Of a stretch of DNA of 45,259 bases, positions 23,168 through 31,534 are shown one piece after another. Below the pieces are notes generated by a model. That model ran no database searches and was not told the DNA's origin. It saw only the letters and a program-made list of their open reading frames with translations. Source of the stretch: Bacillota bacterium (lineage in GTDB: Bacteria; Bacillota; Clostridia; Clostridiales; Caloramatoraceae); contig JAEZLD010000191.1 of assembly GCA_023415335.1 (NCBI GenBank), positions 1-45,259 on the forward strand, given 5' to 3'. The first letter of the stretch is position 1. Each line of letters begins with the position of its first letter. The translations under genes and the position numbers were made by a program.

Positions 23168-23665
23168 TTGTTAAACGAAAACAAATGCTGCTGTGGCAGC
23201 AACCAATGTGATGAGCGTCTGGAAAAGATTAAGGAATCAATATCCATCCATAAAGGTTCTAAGGGGGCGCTTATACCTATTTTACATGATGTACAGGACA
23301 TTTATGGATATCTTCCAGAAGAAGTACTCCAGCTTGTGTCTGAGGAAATCAGCGTTCCTATGCCTGAGATTTATGGAGTCGCAACCTTCTACTCAATTTT
23401 TTCACTTAAGCCAAAGGGAGAGCATGTTATAAGGGTATGTCTTGGAACTGCCTGCTATGTAAAAGGTGCCCAGCTTATAATTGATAAGCTTAGTGAGCTT
23501 CTTAATGTTGCAGTAGGCAATACTACTGAAGATGGTAAATTCACATTAGAGGCAACAAGATGTCTTGGAGCATGTGGTTTGGCTCCTGTTATGACAATTG
23601 GAGAGAAGGTTTATGGAAGACTTACTCCTGATGACATTCCAGGAATATTAAAGGAGTATGAATAA
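23168..23665 (+). CDS. hydC: electron-bifurcating hydrogenase subunit HydC (NuoE-like)
   Basis: A 165-residue protein starting with TTG at 23168, six bases after AAGGGAGAG. It has the NuoE/HydC thioredoxin-like [2Fe-2S] fold, with ligands in VCLGTACYVKGA and ATRCLGACGLAP. It acts with HydB and HydA in the cytosolic NAD(H)/ferredoxin-dependent bifurcating hydrogenase, which makes H2 from NADH plus reduced ferredoxin. The extreme N-terminus carries an unusual cluster of four cysteines (NKCCCGSNQC, residues 5-14), not part of the usual NuoE fold. It is first gene of the hydrogenase operon, behind the Rex-like repeat. Confidence 0.9.
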   Translation: MLNENKCCCGSNQCDERLEKIKESISIHKGSKGALIPILHDVQDIYGYLPEEVLQLVSEEISVPMPEIYGVATFYSIFSLKPKGEHVIRVCLGTACYVKGAQLIIDKLSELLNVAVGNTTEDGKFTLEATRCLGACGLAPVMTIGEKVYGRLTPDDIPGILKEYE

Positions 23666-23673
23666 AAACAAAT

Positions 23674-24222
23674 ATGCGTGAGCTTTCTCTGCACATTACA
23701 GATATAATAGAGAATTCTCTCTCTGCAGGTGCAACCCTTGTAGAGGTTGAGATTATTGAAGATACATTAGGTGATACCCTTATCATGAAGGTGAAGGATA
23801 ACGGCAGTGGCATTGAACCCCAGTTGCTGAAAAATATAAAGGATCCTTTTTCCACAACCAGGTCTACAAGAAAAGTTGGATTGGGTATTTCGCTTCTAGA
23901 GGCCACCTGTCTTAGGTGTGAGGGAGGTTTAGATATTACCTCCAAGGTTGGAGTAGGAACCATTGTTTGCGCTAGTATGAAATACAGCCATATTGACAGG
24001 GCTCCCTTAGGTCCTATGGAGGAATGTGTTTTAGTTGCTTTGCTTAATGGTATTGCTGATGTGGTGTATAAACACAGTGTTGATGGCAGAGGTTTTGTTT
24101 TTGACAGTCGTGAAATCAAATCAATTGTGGGAGATGATTTGAATTCTCCCAGCATCCTTCAGTGGATAAAAGAATATATATCAGAGAATATTCATGAAAT
24201 AGGTGGAGGTGCATGGAAATGA
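23674..24222 (+). CDS. HATPase (GHKL) protein of the hydrogenase operon
   Basis: A 182-residue protein with an N-terminal Bergerat ATPase fold: an N-box helix (HITDIIENSLSAGA), a G1 box KVKDNGSGI (near 45-53), KDPFSTTR, and a G2 loop GLGISLLEATCLRCEGGL. About 80 further residues are unassigned. It lacks a phosphoacceptor histidine domain. Genes of this type are regularly found inside trimeric [FeFe] hydrogenase operons between hydC and hydB, but their function has not been settled to my knowledge. Its TGA overlaps the next ATG (ATGA). It is the second single-domain ATPase in this hydrogenase region. Confidence 0.78.
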   Translation: MRELSLHITDIIENSLSAGATLVEVEIIEDTLGDTLIMKVKDNGSGIEPQLLKNIKDPFSTTRSTRKVGLGISLLEATCLRCEGGLDITSKVGVGTIVCASMKYSHIDRAPLGPMEECVLVALLNGIADVVYKHSVDGRGFVFDSREIKSIVGDDLNSPSILQWIKEYISENIHEIGGGAWK

Positions 24223-24623
24223 AAAGTATTAAGGATTTAGAGGAAATAAGAAGAAAGAATGCAGAGCTTGTAAACCAAAGGGCTGACCGTACAACAACAA
24301 GAGTTGTGGTTGGAATGGCTACCTGTGGTATTGCAGCAGGTGCAAGACCTGTTCTTATGGCTATAATGGAGGAGCTTGAAAAAGCTGGCATAAATGATGT
24401 AATAGTTGCTCAGACAGGGTGTATCGGCTTATGCAGGCTGGAGCCAATAGTAGAGGTTATTAAACCTGGACAGGAAAAAGTGACCTATGTAAAGATGACT
24501 GCTGAAAAAGCAAGCAGGGTTGTTAAGGAGCATATAATTGAAGGAAAACCAGTTGATGAATTTGTTATGCATGTTGTTGACGGAAGAATTCTTAATGACT
24601 ATACAGTAGAAAAAGAGCAATAA
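24219..24623 (+). CDS. thioredoxin-like [2Fe-2S] ferredoxin of the hydrogenase operon
   Basis: A 134-residue protein starting at 24219, chosen over the ATG at 24213 because GGAGGTG is seven bases upstream. It has a thioredoxin-like [2Fe-2S] domain with VGMATCGIAAGARP and QTGCIGLCRLEP as cluster ligand regions, like the N-terminal domain of HydB/NuoF and free-standing NuoE-like ferredoxins. It probably shuttles electrons to or from the hydrogenase complex or its sensory partner. Standing alone between the HATPase and hydB is the usual order in this operon type. Confidence 0.85.
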   Translation: MKSIKDLEEIRRKNAELVNQRADRTTTRVVVGMATCGIAAGARPVLMAIMEELEKAGINDVIVAQTGCIGLCRLEPIVEVIKPGQEKVTYVKMTAEKASRVVKEHIIEGKPVDEFVMHVVDGRILNDYTVEKEQ

Positions 24624-24671
24624 AATACGTCAGTATATAAGTTTCAGGATTTATATTTAGGAGGTATAAAA

Positions 24672-26465
24672 ATGGCATTTTATCGTTCACAAGTGCTTGT
24701 ATGTGGCGGCACAGGCTGTACATCATCAGGCTCAAAGGACATTATCAGGTGCTTAAAAGAGGAGCTAGTTAAAAATGGCATAGATAACGAAGTAGAGGTA
24801 ATAATGACAGGCTGCTTCGGACTGTGTGAGCTTGGACCAGTAGTTATAATATATCCAGAGGGAGCGTTCTATAGCAGAGTAGGGGTAGAAGATGTACCGG
24901 AGCTTGTTATGGAGCATCTTGTAAAAGGAAGACTGCTTAAGAGGCTTCTATATCATGAAACAATAGAAGGCGATAAGATACGGTCCTTGAACAATGTTGA
25001 CTTTTATAAAAAACAGAACAGAACAGCTCTAAGAAACTGTGGAGTAATAGACCCTGAAAATATAGACGAATATATTGCTCGTGATGGTTATTTGGCCCTT
25101 GAAAAGGTTCTTACAAAAATGAATCCACAAGAGGTTATTGATGAGCTGAAAAAATCAGGTTTAAGAGGAAGAGGAGGCGGAGGCTTCCCAACAGGAGTAA
25201 AATGGCAGACTGCAGCGGATCAGGTAAATGACCAGAAATACATCATATGCAATGCTGATGAGGGTGACCCGGGAGCATTTATGGACCGTTCCGTACTAGA
25301 AGGAGACCCACATGCAGTTCTTGAAGCTATGGCCATAGGAGGGTATGCTATAGGAGCAAACCAAGGCTTCATATATGTGAGAGCAGAGTACCCTATAGCA
25401 GTTAAGAGGCTTCAGGTTGCCATAAGGCAGGCTAAAGAATATGGCTTACTTGGAGATAATATTCTAGGAACAAGCTTTAAATTTGATATAGAAATAAGGC
25501 TTGGAGCAGGAGCCTTCGTATGCGGTGAGGAAACAGCTCTTATGCACTCAATTGAGGGAAGAAGAGGAATGCCTTCACCAAAACCACCTTTCCCAGCTAT
25601 AAATGGATTATGGGGCAAACCCACAATTATAAATAATGTGGAGACCTATGCTAATATTCCACAGATAATTGTTAAGGGAGCTGACTGGTTTGCTTCCATG
25701 GGAACTGAAAAAAGCAAAGGAACAAAGGTTTTTGCTCTTGGAGGAAAAATTGTAAATACAGGCCTTGTTGAAATACCAATGGGAACCACCTTAAGAGAAA
25801 TCATATACGAAATTGGAGGAGGTATTCCTGGAGGTAAGAAGTTCAAGGCTGTACAGACAGGAGGACCATCTGGTGGATGTATAACTGCCGAAAACCTTGA
25901 TACTCCTATAGATTATGATAACCTTATTGCATTAGGTTCCATGATGGGCTCAGGTGGAATGATCGTTATGGATGAGGACAATTGTATGGTGGACGTTGCA
26001 AGGTTCTTCCTTGACTTTACAAAAGATGAGTCCTGCGGAAAATGTACTCCTTGCAGAATTGGAACCAAGAGGCTTCTTGAAACACTGGAGAAAATTACTC
26101 AAGGCAAGGGAACCCTTGAGGACTTAGATAAGCTTGAAACACTTGCAAACGAAATAAAGCAAACTGCATTATGCGGACTAGGACAAACAGCACCTAACCC
26201 GGTTCTTTCAACACTGAAGCATTTCAGAGATGAATATGTGGCACATGTTGTGGAAAAGAGATGCCCATCAGGAGTTTGTAAGGCTCTCCTTAGGTATACT
26301 ATCTTGGATGACAAGTGTAAAAAATGTGGAATATGTGCAAAGAACTGTCCTGTGGGAGCCATAAGCGGCAAGGTTAAGGAGAATTTCATAATTGACCAGG
26401 ATAAGTGTGTAAAGTGTGGAGTATGTATGCAGAAATGTCCGTTTAAGGCAATTGCCAGGAAATAA
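24672..26465 (+). CDS. hydB: electron-bifurcating hydrogenase subunit HydB (NuoF-like)
   Basis: A 597-residue protein with four parts: an N-terminal thioredoxin-like [2Fe-2S] domain (C11, C16, C48, C52); the NuoF core with NADH/FMN loops GRGGGGFPTGVKW (about 167-178) and NADEGDPGAFMD (about 194-205); an SLBB region and a NADH 4Fe-4S motif SCGKCTPC (C455, C458, C461); and a C-terminal ferredoxin pair, CKKCGICAKNCP and CVKCGVCMQKCP. This is the standard HydB of bifurcating [FeFe] hydrogenases, the site of NAD(H) binding and the flavin that splits electrons. AGGAGG lies at 24659-24664. It is a cytosolic enzyme, not a respiratory complex I: no membrane subunits are encoded. Confidence 0.94.
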   Translation: MAFYRSQVLVCGGTGCTSSGSKDIIRCLKEELVKNGIDNEVEVIMTGCFGLCELGPVVIIYPEGAFYSRVGVEDVPELVMEHLVKGRLLKRLLYHETIEGDKIRSLNNVDFYKKQNRTALRNCGVIDPENIDEYIARDGYLALEKVLTKMNPQEVIDELKKSGLRGRGGGGFPTGVKWQTAADQVNDQKYIICNADEGDPGAFMDRSVLEGDPHAVLEAMAIGGYAIGANQGFIYVRAEYPIAVKRLQVAIRQAKEYGLLGDNILGTSFKFDIEIRLGAGAFVCGEETALMHSIEGRRGMPSPKPPFPAINGLWGKPTIINNVETYANIPQIIVKGADWFASMGTEKSKGTKVFALGGKIVNTGLVEIPMGTTLREIIYEIGGGIPGGKKFKAVQTGGPSGGCITAENLDTPIDYDNLIALGSMMGSGGMIVMDEDNCMVDVARFFLDFTKDESCGKCTPCRIGTKRLLETLEKITQGKGTLEDLDKLETLANEIKQTALCGLGQTAPNPVLSTLKHFRDEYVAHVVEKRCPSGVCKALLRYTILDDKCKKCGICAKNCPVGAISGKVKENFIIDQDKCVKCGVCMQKCPFKAIARK

Positions 26466-26493
26466 TATTTGCAGGTAAGGAGTGAAGGATTTA

Positions 26494-28230
26494 ATGAAAA
26501 CGGTTAAGTTGACTATAGATGGTATCGGTGTTGAGGTACCAAAGGGTACTACCGTGCTTAAGGCTGCAAGGCAGATAGGGATTGACATTCCAACTCTCTG
26601 TCATCTTAAGGGGGTAAACCAAGCTGCCAGCTGCAGAGTATGTGTGGTAGAGGTTGGTCCAAAGCTAATAGCCTCCTGTGCACTTGAGGCAACAGATGGA
26701 ATGGTGGTTAAGACCAATACTCCTAAGGTAAGGGCAGCAAGAAAGGTTGTAGTTGAGCTTCTGCTTTCAAACCATAAAAGAGAATGTACAAGCTGCGTAA
26801 GAAGTGAAAACTGCGAACTACAGAGACTTGCAAAGGATCTAAATGTAAGAGACATAGAGTATGTTGGAGAGGTTTCAAAGGGCAAGGTGGATGATTCCTC
26901 TACTTCAATCGTGCGTGATACTGAAAAGTGCGTGCTTTGTGGAAGATGCATTAATACATGCTCAATAATACAGACTGTTAACGCCATAGGCTGGGCAAAG
27001 AGGGGATTTGATACAATAGTTTCCCCTGCTTACGAAAAACCTCTTTCAGATACAACCTGTGTAAACTGTGGACAGTGTATAATGGCATGCCCTGTTGGTG
27101 CCCTTCACGAAAAGGAGAACATTTCAGATGTTTGGAAGGCACTTATGGACAACGATAAATATGTAGTTGTACAGACTGCTCCTGCAGTAAGGGTAGGCTT
27201 AGGCGAAGAGTTTGGACTTCCTATGGGCTCCAGGGTAACAGGGAAAATGGTTGCTGCCTTAAGGAAGCTGGGCTTCAATAATGTATTTGATACAGACTTC
27301 GCTGCTGACCTTACAATAATGGAGGAGGGCACTGAGCTTATAAACAGACTTACCTCTGGTGAAAAGCTGCCTCTTATGACCTCCTGCTGTCCTGGATGGG
27401 TTAAGTTTGTTGAGCATAACTATCCAGAGATGTTAGATAACCTTTCCTCATGTAAATCGCCTCATGAAATGGAGGGCGCGGTTATAAAGAGCTATTTTGC
27501 AAAGCTTATGGGTATAGACCCTGCTAAGATAGTAGTGGTTTCTATTATGCCTTGTGTTGCAAAGAAGTTTGAAAACAAGAGGGATGAGCTCTCAAACAAT
27601 GGACTTCAGGATGTAGATATAGTTCTTACTACAAGAGAGCTGGCCCAAATGATTAAGGAAGCAGGTATAGACTTCAACAGCCTTAATGATGAGGAATTTG
27701 ACAATCCTCTTGGAGAATCCACAGGTGCAGCAGTAATATTCGGAGCCACAGGTGGTGTTGCTGAAGCAGCATTAAGAACTGTATTTGAGATACTTTCCGG
27801 TAAGGAGCTTGACACAATAGACTATACTGCAGTGAGAGGAACTGAATCCATTAAAGAGGCTGACATAGAGCTTCCTAACGGCAAGATTTTGAAAGCTGCT
27901 GTAGTCCATGGACTTTCCAATGCCAGAAAGGTTCTTGAGATGCAGAAGAGTGGAGAAAAGAGCTTTGACTTTATAGAGGTTATGGCCTGCCCAGGAGGCT
28001 GTGTAGCCGGAGGTGGACAGCCAATAGTAAGTGCAAAGAGGCTTGAGGAAATAAATGTAAAGGCAGAAAGAGCAAAGGCCATATATGAAGAGGATAGGGA
28101 GCTTCCACTTAGGAAATCCCATAAGAATCCATATATCAAGAAGATATATGAGGAGTTCTTAGGAGAGCCTAATGGACACTTAGCCCATGAACTGCTCCAT
28201 ACTCATTATGTAAAAAGGAATAAGTTTTAA
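26494..28230 (+). CDS. hydA: electron-bifurcating [FeFe] hydrogenase catalytic subunit HydA
   Basis: A 578-residue protein. The start is ATG 26494; a GTG at 26482 lies inside the AAGGAG. In order: N-terminal [2Fe-2S] (CHLKG, CRVC), a His-Cys [4Fe-4S], two ferredoxin clusters (CVLCGRC, CVNCGQC), then the H-cluster domain with all three signatures intact: L1 TSCCPGW (C298 for proton transfer, C299), L2 MPCVAKK (C354), L3 ACPGGCVAGGG (C499, C503). The C-terminal small-subunit helix bundle follows. It reduces protons to H2 with electrons from HydB/HydC. In contrast to the sensory copy at 20624 it keeps the proton-transfer cysteine. A strong terminator follows. HydE/F/G maturases are not in the window. 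Confidence 0.96.
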   Translation: MKTVKLTIDGIGVEVPKGTTVLKAARQIGIDIPTLCHLKGVNQAASCRVCVVEVGPKLIASCALEATDGMVVKTNTPKVRAARKVVVELLLSNHKRECTSCVRSENCELQRLAKDLNVRDIEYVGEVSKGKVDDSSTSIVRDTEKCVLCGRCINTCSIIQTVNAIGWAKRGFDTIVSPAYEKPLSDTTCVNCGQCIMACPVGALHEKENISDVWKALMDNDKYVVVQTAPAVRVGLGEEFGLPMGSRVTGKMVAALRKLGFNNVFDTDFAADLTIMEEGTELINRLTSGEKLPLMTSCCPGWVKFVEHNYPEMLDNLSSCKSPHEMEGAVIKSYFAKLMGIDPAKIVVVSIMPCVAKKFENKRDELSNNGLQDVDIVLTTRELAQMIKEAGIDFNSLNDEEFDNPLGESTGAAVIFGATGGVAEAALRTVFEILSGKELDTIDYTAVRGTESIKEADIELPNGKILKAAVVHGLSNARKVLEMQKSGEKSFDFIEVMACPGGCVAGGGQPIVSAKRLEEINVKAERAKAIYEEDRELPLRKSHKNPYIKKIYEEFLGEPNGHLAHELLHTHYVKRNKF

Positions 28231-28255
28231 ACTTAAGCAAAACTATAATAAATAA

Positions 28256-28296
28256 ATTATTAAGGGGCAGGTTTTTACCACCTGCCCCTTAATAAT
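28256..28296. terminator. strong terminator of the hydrogenase operon
   Basis: A perfect 17-bp inverted repeat (ATTATTAAGGGGCAGGT / ACCTGCCCCTTAATAAT) with a 7-nt loop lies 25 bases after hydA. The A/T-rich outer stem makes it effective in both directions, so it also faces the convergent 139-residue gene. Confidence 0.9.
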
Positions 28297-28392
28297 TATG
28301 AACGATTTCATTTTAAAAACCAATGATAAAGCTTAACCTTTTATATTTAAATAGTGGTTTTCTTCCAATTATTTGCGTATAAAAAGCTACCT

Positions 28393-28812
28393 TTAACTTG
28401 ATATTATAATTTTTTCAATTCGTCTATTAACAGCATCTAAAGCTGCTTTTCCAACAGCTTCGTTTATATCTGTTTTAACAATTGCCGAGCCTACTGCTCT
28501 GTCTATAGTCTTGTCCGTCTTTATTTCAACAACAACTGAAATGAATGTCATATTCTCAAGTGTGTTTAATATAACATCCTTCACAATAAAATGCTCCTGT
28601 ATATTAAAAAGCTTGCGTATACCATTCAGTACACTCTGAGCTACTGCATTCTTACGACTTGATGGTGTGTTTGTACTTTCAACATTTGAGGTTGCTTCAT
28701 TCTTTCCGTAGGAAAGCTTTGATATGCACTCCAGTGAATCTCCATTAACTTTAACATTTATTTCACACAGCTTTATTCTTCTGATATTCTTCTGTTTGAT
28801 ATTTTCTGGCAT
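28393..28812 (-). CDS. unassigned 139-residue protein, LeuA-regulatory-domain-like
   Basis: I do not recognise this gene with certainty. It encodes a soluble alpha/beta protein with a basic N-terminus, a low-complexity stretch (GKNEATSNVESTNTPSSRKN, about 36-55) and a C-terminal ISVVVEIKTDKTIDRAVGSAIV / INEAVGKAALDAVNRRIEK pattern. That last part weakly recalls the allosteric dimerisation domain of 2-isopropylmalate synthase (GxGxxxDxxxAxxxAxLxAxNR), without the catalytic domain. AGAGGGG precedes the start. It stands alone between the hydrogenase terminator and the divergent chemotaxis operon. Confidence 0.5.
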   Translation of the reverse strand: MPENIKQKNIRRIKLCEINVKVNGDSLECISKLSYGKNEATSNVESTNTPSSRKNAVAQSVLNGIRKLFNIQEHFIVKDVILNTLENMTFISVVVEIKTDKTIDRAVGSAIVKTDINEAVGKAALDAVNRRIEKIIISS

Positions 28813-28931
28813 GCCTGATCCCCTCTAACTTTCTGTTCATATGATTAATATATCATATATTTAATGCAAAAGAAATACTACTACATTTCAATAAAATGCC
28901 GTTATTATTAATAATATTTATTATATACATA

Positions 28932-28958
28932 TAAAACTTATGAAAAAAAATACGAAAT
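28932..28958 (+). promoter_or_regulatory. possible sigma-28-type promoter of the chemotaxis operon
   Basis: TAAA (28932-28935), exactly 15 bases, then TACGAAAT (28951-28958) resembles the motility sigma factor consensus TAAA-N15-GCCGATAA, with CGA kept and the rest degenerate. The leader to the first gene would be about 55 bases. The match is weaker than at flgM. Confidence 0.35.
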
Positions 28959-29020
28959 TATAAGTATACGTGTATCAGTACAGTATTAATAATATAAAAT
29001 CTTAAGGAGGAAGATGTTTT

Positions 29021-30562
29021 TTGGATATGAATATAGTAAACCAATCAATTGGTGAACTCAACATATCTGTGGACAACAGCAAGCTTAAAGCATATGTATA
29101 TATTTCCTATTCTATACAGGATACAACCAATAAACAAGACAATTGTGCTGCTGATTCTCAGAAATATATCTTTAAAGAAATAGAAGAAGCTCTTAAGGTC
29201 AAAGGTATAGTTTATGGAATACTTTATGAAAACTTTAAGGAAGCAATAAAAGGTGGAATGGAAATACAAATTGCCCAAGGAACTCCTCCCAAAAGTCCCA
29301 CTGACGATAAAATAGAATATTATTTTCCAACCAGACAAAATCGAACTCTGCGAGAAGAGGATGGCAAAATAGACTACATGGATGCAGGTTCTATATTTTT
29401 TGTCAAAGAAAACACACTTCTTGCAAGGGTTATAGAGGGAAAGGAAGGTACTCCCGGAATAGATATTTTCGGAAGAATCATTCCTAATGAGAAGAAAAAA
29501 AGGAAAGTAATAAAAAAGGGACCAAACTGTGAATATACACCCGACAGGATGGGTATTGTTTCCAAAATATCAGGCATGCCTTGTTTAAAAAATGATACCA
29601 TAACTGTGTTTAATACATACAGCCTTAATAATGATGTTGACCCAAAAACTGGAAATATTGTTTTCGATGGAAATATACTGATAAACGGAAATGTTAAGGA
29701 AGGCATGAAGGTTTACTCCAGAGGCTTTATTACAATAGCAGGTAATGTTGATAGCTCAGAGATCAGGTCAGATGGAGATATTACCATCATGAAGAACCTA
29801 ATATGCAGTACTGTAAGGGCTGGGGCAGAAGAAGTACTAAACCCAATGGCATTGAAATATCTCAAGGACATAACTGAGTTTTTTATGTCCTTTACAGATT
29901 CCATAGAGGATTTATTGAAGAATGCTGCATTGAGTGAGAACAGCAGTATGGTCTCAATTATAAAAGCATTATTACAACTAAAGTTTAAAGATATAAAACA
30001 AGTAGTAAGTACATCTGCTACATATTTTAAAAGCACTAAGAATGACAGTAATATAGAAGCTTTATTTTATGATTCACTAAAGCTTTACAAGCTTCTAGAT
30101 ACAGGAATGCTGGCAAATCTGGAGTTGTTGACTAAACAGGCAGAAAGAAACACTGATTATATAGTTGGATATGAAAATATATTTTCTACATCAAACGCTA
30201 CTATTTACAGCTGTCAGAATTCAACCATATATGCTACTAATAATGTAATAATCAGTGGTAAGGGCTGTTATAACACAAATATTTTTACAAAAAATAATGT
30301 GTTTTTTACAGGCTATCCCGGAATATTCCGAGGTGGGAGCATCTCTGCCAGTGGCAGCATTTCTGTTAGAGAGCTAGGTTCAAATGCTGAGGTACATACT
30401 GTAATCCGTACATCAAAGAATGGAGTCGTTACAGCAGAAAAAATATATCCTAATGTATTAATATATTTTGATAGTATGTTGTACAGGGTAGAAGGTGCAT
30501 ATAAACATTTTAAAGCTTTTATTAAAGATAGAGAAATAATTATAGAAAAGCAAATGTTATAG
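29021..30562 (+). CDS. FapA-type (DUF342) polymer-forming protein
   Basis: A 513-residue protein starting with TTG at 29021, ten bases after AAGGAGG (29004-29010); ATG at 29027 is the alternative. It has the FapA/DUF342 layout: a mixed N-terminal domain, a VKEGMKVYSRGFITIAGNVDSSEI segment of right-handed beta-helix repeats (about 226-260), a helical insertion (about 280-375), and a second run of short repeats (IYSCQNSTIYATNNVIISGKGC). FapA-like proteins influence flagellar assembly and cell-surface or envelope functions in several bacteria; mechanism is unclear. First gene of the chemotaxis/switch operon. Confidence 0.78.
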   Translation: MDMNIVNQSIGELNISVDNSKLKAYVYISYSIQDTTNKQDNCAADSQKYIFKEIEEALKVKGIVYGILYENFKEAIKGGMEIQIAQGTPPKSPTDDKIEYYFPTRQNRTLREEDGKIDYMDAGSIFFVKENTLLARVIEGKEGTPGIDIFGRIIPNEKKKRKVIKKGPNCEYTPDRMGIVSKISGMPCLKNDTITVFNTYSLNNDVDPKTGNIVFDGNILINGNVKEGMKVYSRGFITIAGNVDSSEIRSDGDITIMKNLICSTVRAGAEEVLNPMALKYLKDITEFFMSFTDSIEDLLKNAALSENSSMVSIIKALLQLKFKDIKQVVSTSATYFKSTKNDSNIEALFYDSLKLYKLLDTGMLANLELLTKQAERNTDYIVGYENIFSTSNATIYSCQNSTIYATNNVIISGKGCYNTNIFTKNNVFFTGYPGIFRGGSISASGSISVRELGSNAEVHTVIRTSKNGVVTAEKIYPNVLIYFDSMLYRVEGAYKHFKAFIKDREIIIEKQML

Positions 30563-30575
30563 AGGAGTGTTAAAT

Positions 30576-31031
30576 ATGGAATATCCTGATAAAGTTGTCG
30601 TATTCAAGGTTGGCAACGATGAGTTTGCAGCAGATATAATGCAAATTGAACGAATTCTAAATTATACAAAGTGCTCAATGATCCCCCAAGCACCTTCTTT
30701 TGTTGAAGGGGTAATCGATTATGAGCAGAGAATAATTCCAGTAATAAATCTAAAAAGAAGACTGGGTTTAACTGAAAATGGGGTGTATGAGGATTCTAGA
30801 ATCATAGTTACAAAAAACAATGAGGAAAGACTCGGTCTTTTAGTAGATTATGTAGAACAGGTATTATCAATAAATAAAGATAATATAGATCTTCCTCCTG
30901 AAGCTATTAAGGGAAGCGATAATAATTATGTTCAAGGAATAATACGATTTGATAATAAGATTATTATTTTACTTAATTTAAACAGGCTTCTTACAAATGA
31001 AGAAATAATAGAACTAAATTCCTTATGCTAA
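30576..31031 (+). CDS. cheW: chemotaxis coupling protein CheW (first copy)
   Basis: A 151-residue single CheW domain, starting at ATG 30576 with AGAGGAG eight bases upstream (a GTG at 30567 lies inside that element). It has VFKVGNDEFAADIMQIERIL, the PSFVEGVIDYEQRIIPVINLKRRLG central strand region and VQGIIRFDNKIIILLNLNRLL. CheW bridges chemoreceptors and the CheA kinase in polar arrays. It is one of two copies in this operon; the other is at 36438. The two are clearly diverged, which allows different receptor sets. Confidence 0.88.
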   Translation: MEYPDKVVVFKVGNDEFAADIMQIERILNYTKCSMIPQAPSFVEGVIDYEQRIIPVINLKRRLGLTENGVYEDSRIIVTKNNEERLGLLVDYVEQVLSINKDNIDLPPEAIKGSDNNYVQGIIRFDNKIIILLNLNRLLTNEEIIELNSLC

Positions 31032-31044
31032 CAGGAGCAGAATT

Positions 31045-31533
31045 ATGGATTCCAATGAAAAAGCAATTGGTATTGGTGAAATATGCTATGCAATACCTCC
31101 AATAAAGATTATTACGTATGGTTTAGGTTCATGTATAGGCATAGCATTATATGACCAAAGCGCCAAAATAGCTGGACTATCACATATTATGCTTCCTTAC
31201 AGCTATGCTTTTACCAATAAGAATAACCCTATGAAATATGCTGATCTGGCTATCCCTGAGCTGGTAAAGCAGATGGAGGGAAAGGGAGCTAAAATTAGAA
31301 ATATATATGCAAAAATTGCAGGAGGAGCAAGTATGTTCAGCTTCAGCGATAATAATCCTTCATTAGAAATAGGTGCAAGAAATGCTGAAGCAGTCAGGGA
31401 AACGTTGAGAAAACTCAATATTCCTATACTTGCTGAAGATCTTGGGGGGAAATCAGGGCGAACAATGAGTATAGAGGCATATACAGGGAAGGTTTATATA
31501 AAGACCGTAGGAAAAGATACAAAGGAGCTGTAG
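31045..31533 (+). CDS. cheD: chemoreceptor glutamine deamidase CheD
   Basis: A 162-residue protein with the CheD catalytic pair in LGSCIGIALYD (Cys30) and GLSHIMLP (His47), nearly the same numbering as the characterised Thermotoga maritima enzyme. A conserved IYAKIAGGASMF and a late GKSGRTM follow. CheD deamidates receptor glutamines and binds CheC, raising its CheY-P phosphatase activity. Both partners, cheC and cheY, are in this operon. It ends one base before cheB starts, so the two are cotranslated or nearly so. Confidence 0.93.
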   Translation: MDSNEKAIGIGEICYAIPPIKIITYGLGSCIGIALYDQSAKIAGLSHIMLPYSYAFTNKNNPMKYADLAIPELVKQMEGKGAKIRNIYAKIAGGASMFSFSDNNPSLEIGARNAEAVRETLRKLNIPILAEDLGGKSGRTMSIEAYTGKVYIKTVGKDTKEL

Positions 31534-31534
31534 C

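Noticed and set aside
23168..28230. NuoE/NuoF-like genes as part of respiratory complex I
   Set aside because: There are no membrane Nuo subunits, and the last gene is a complete [FeFe] hydrogenase, so this is the soluble HydABC complex.
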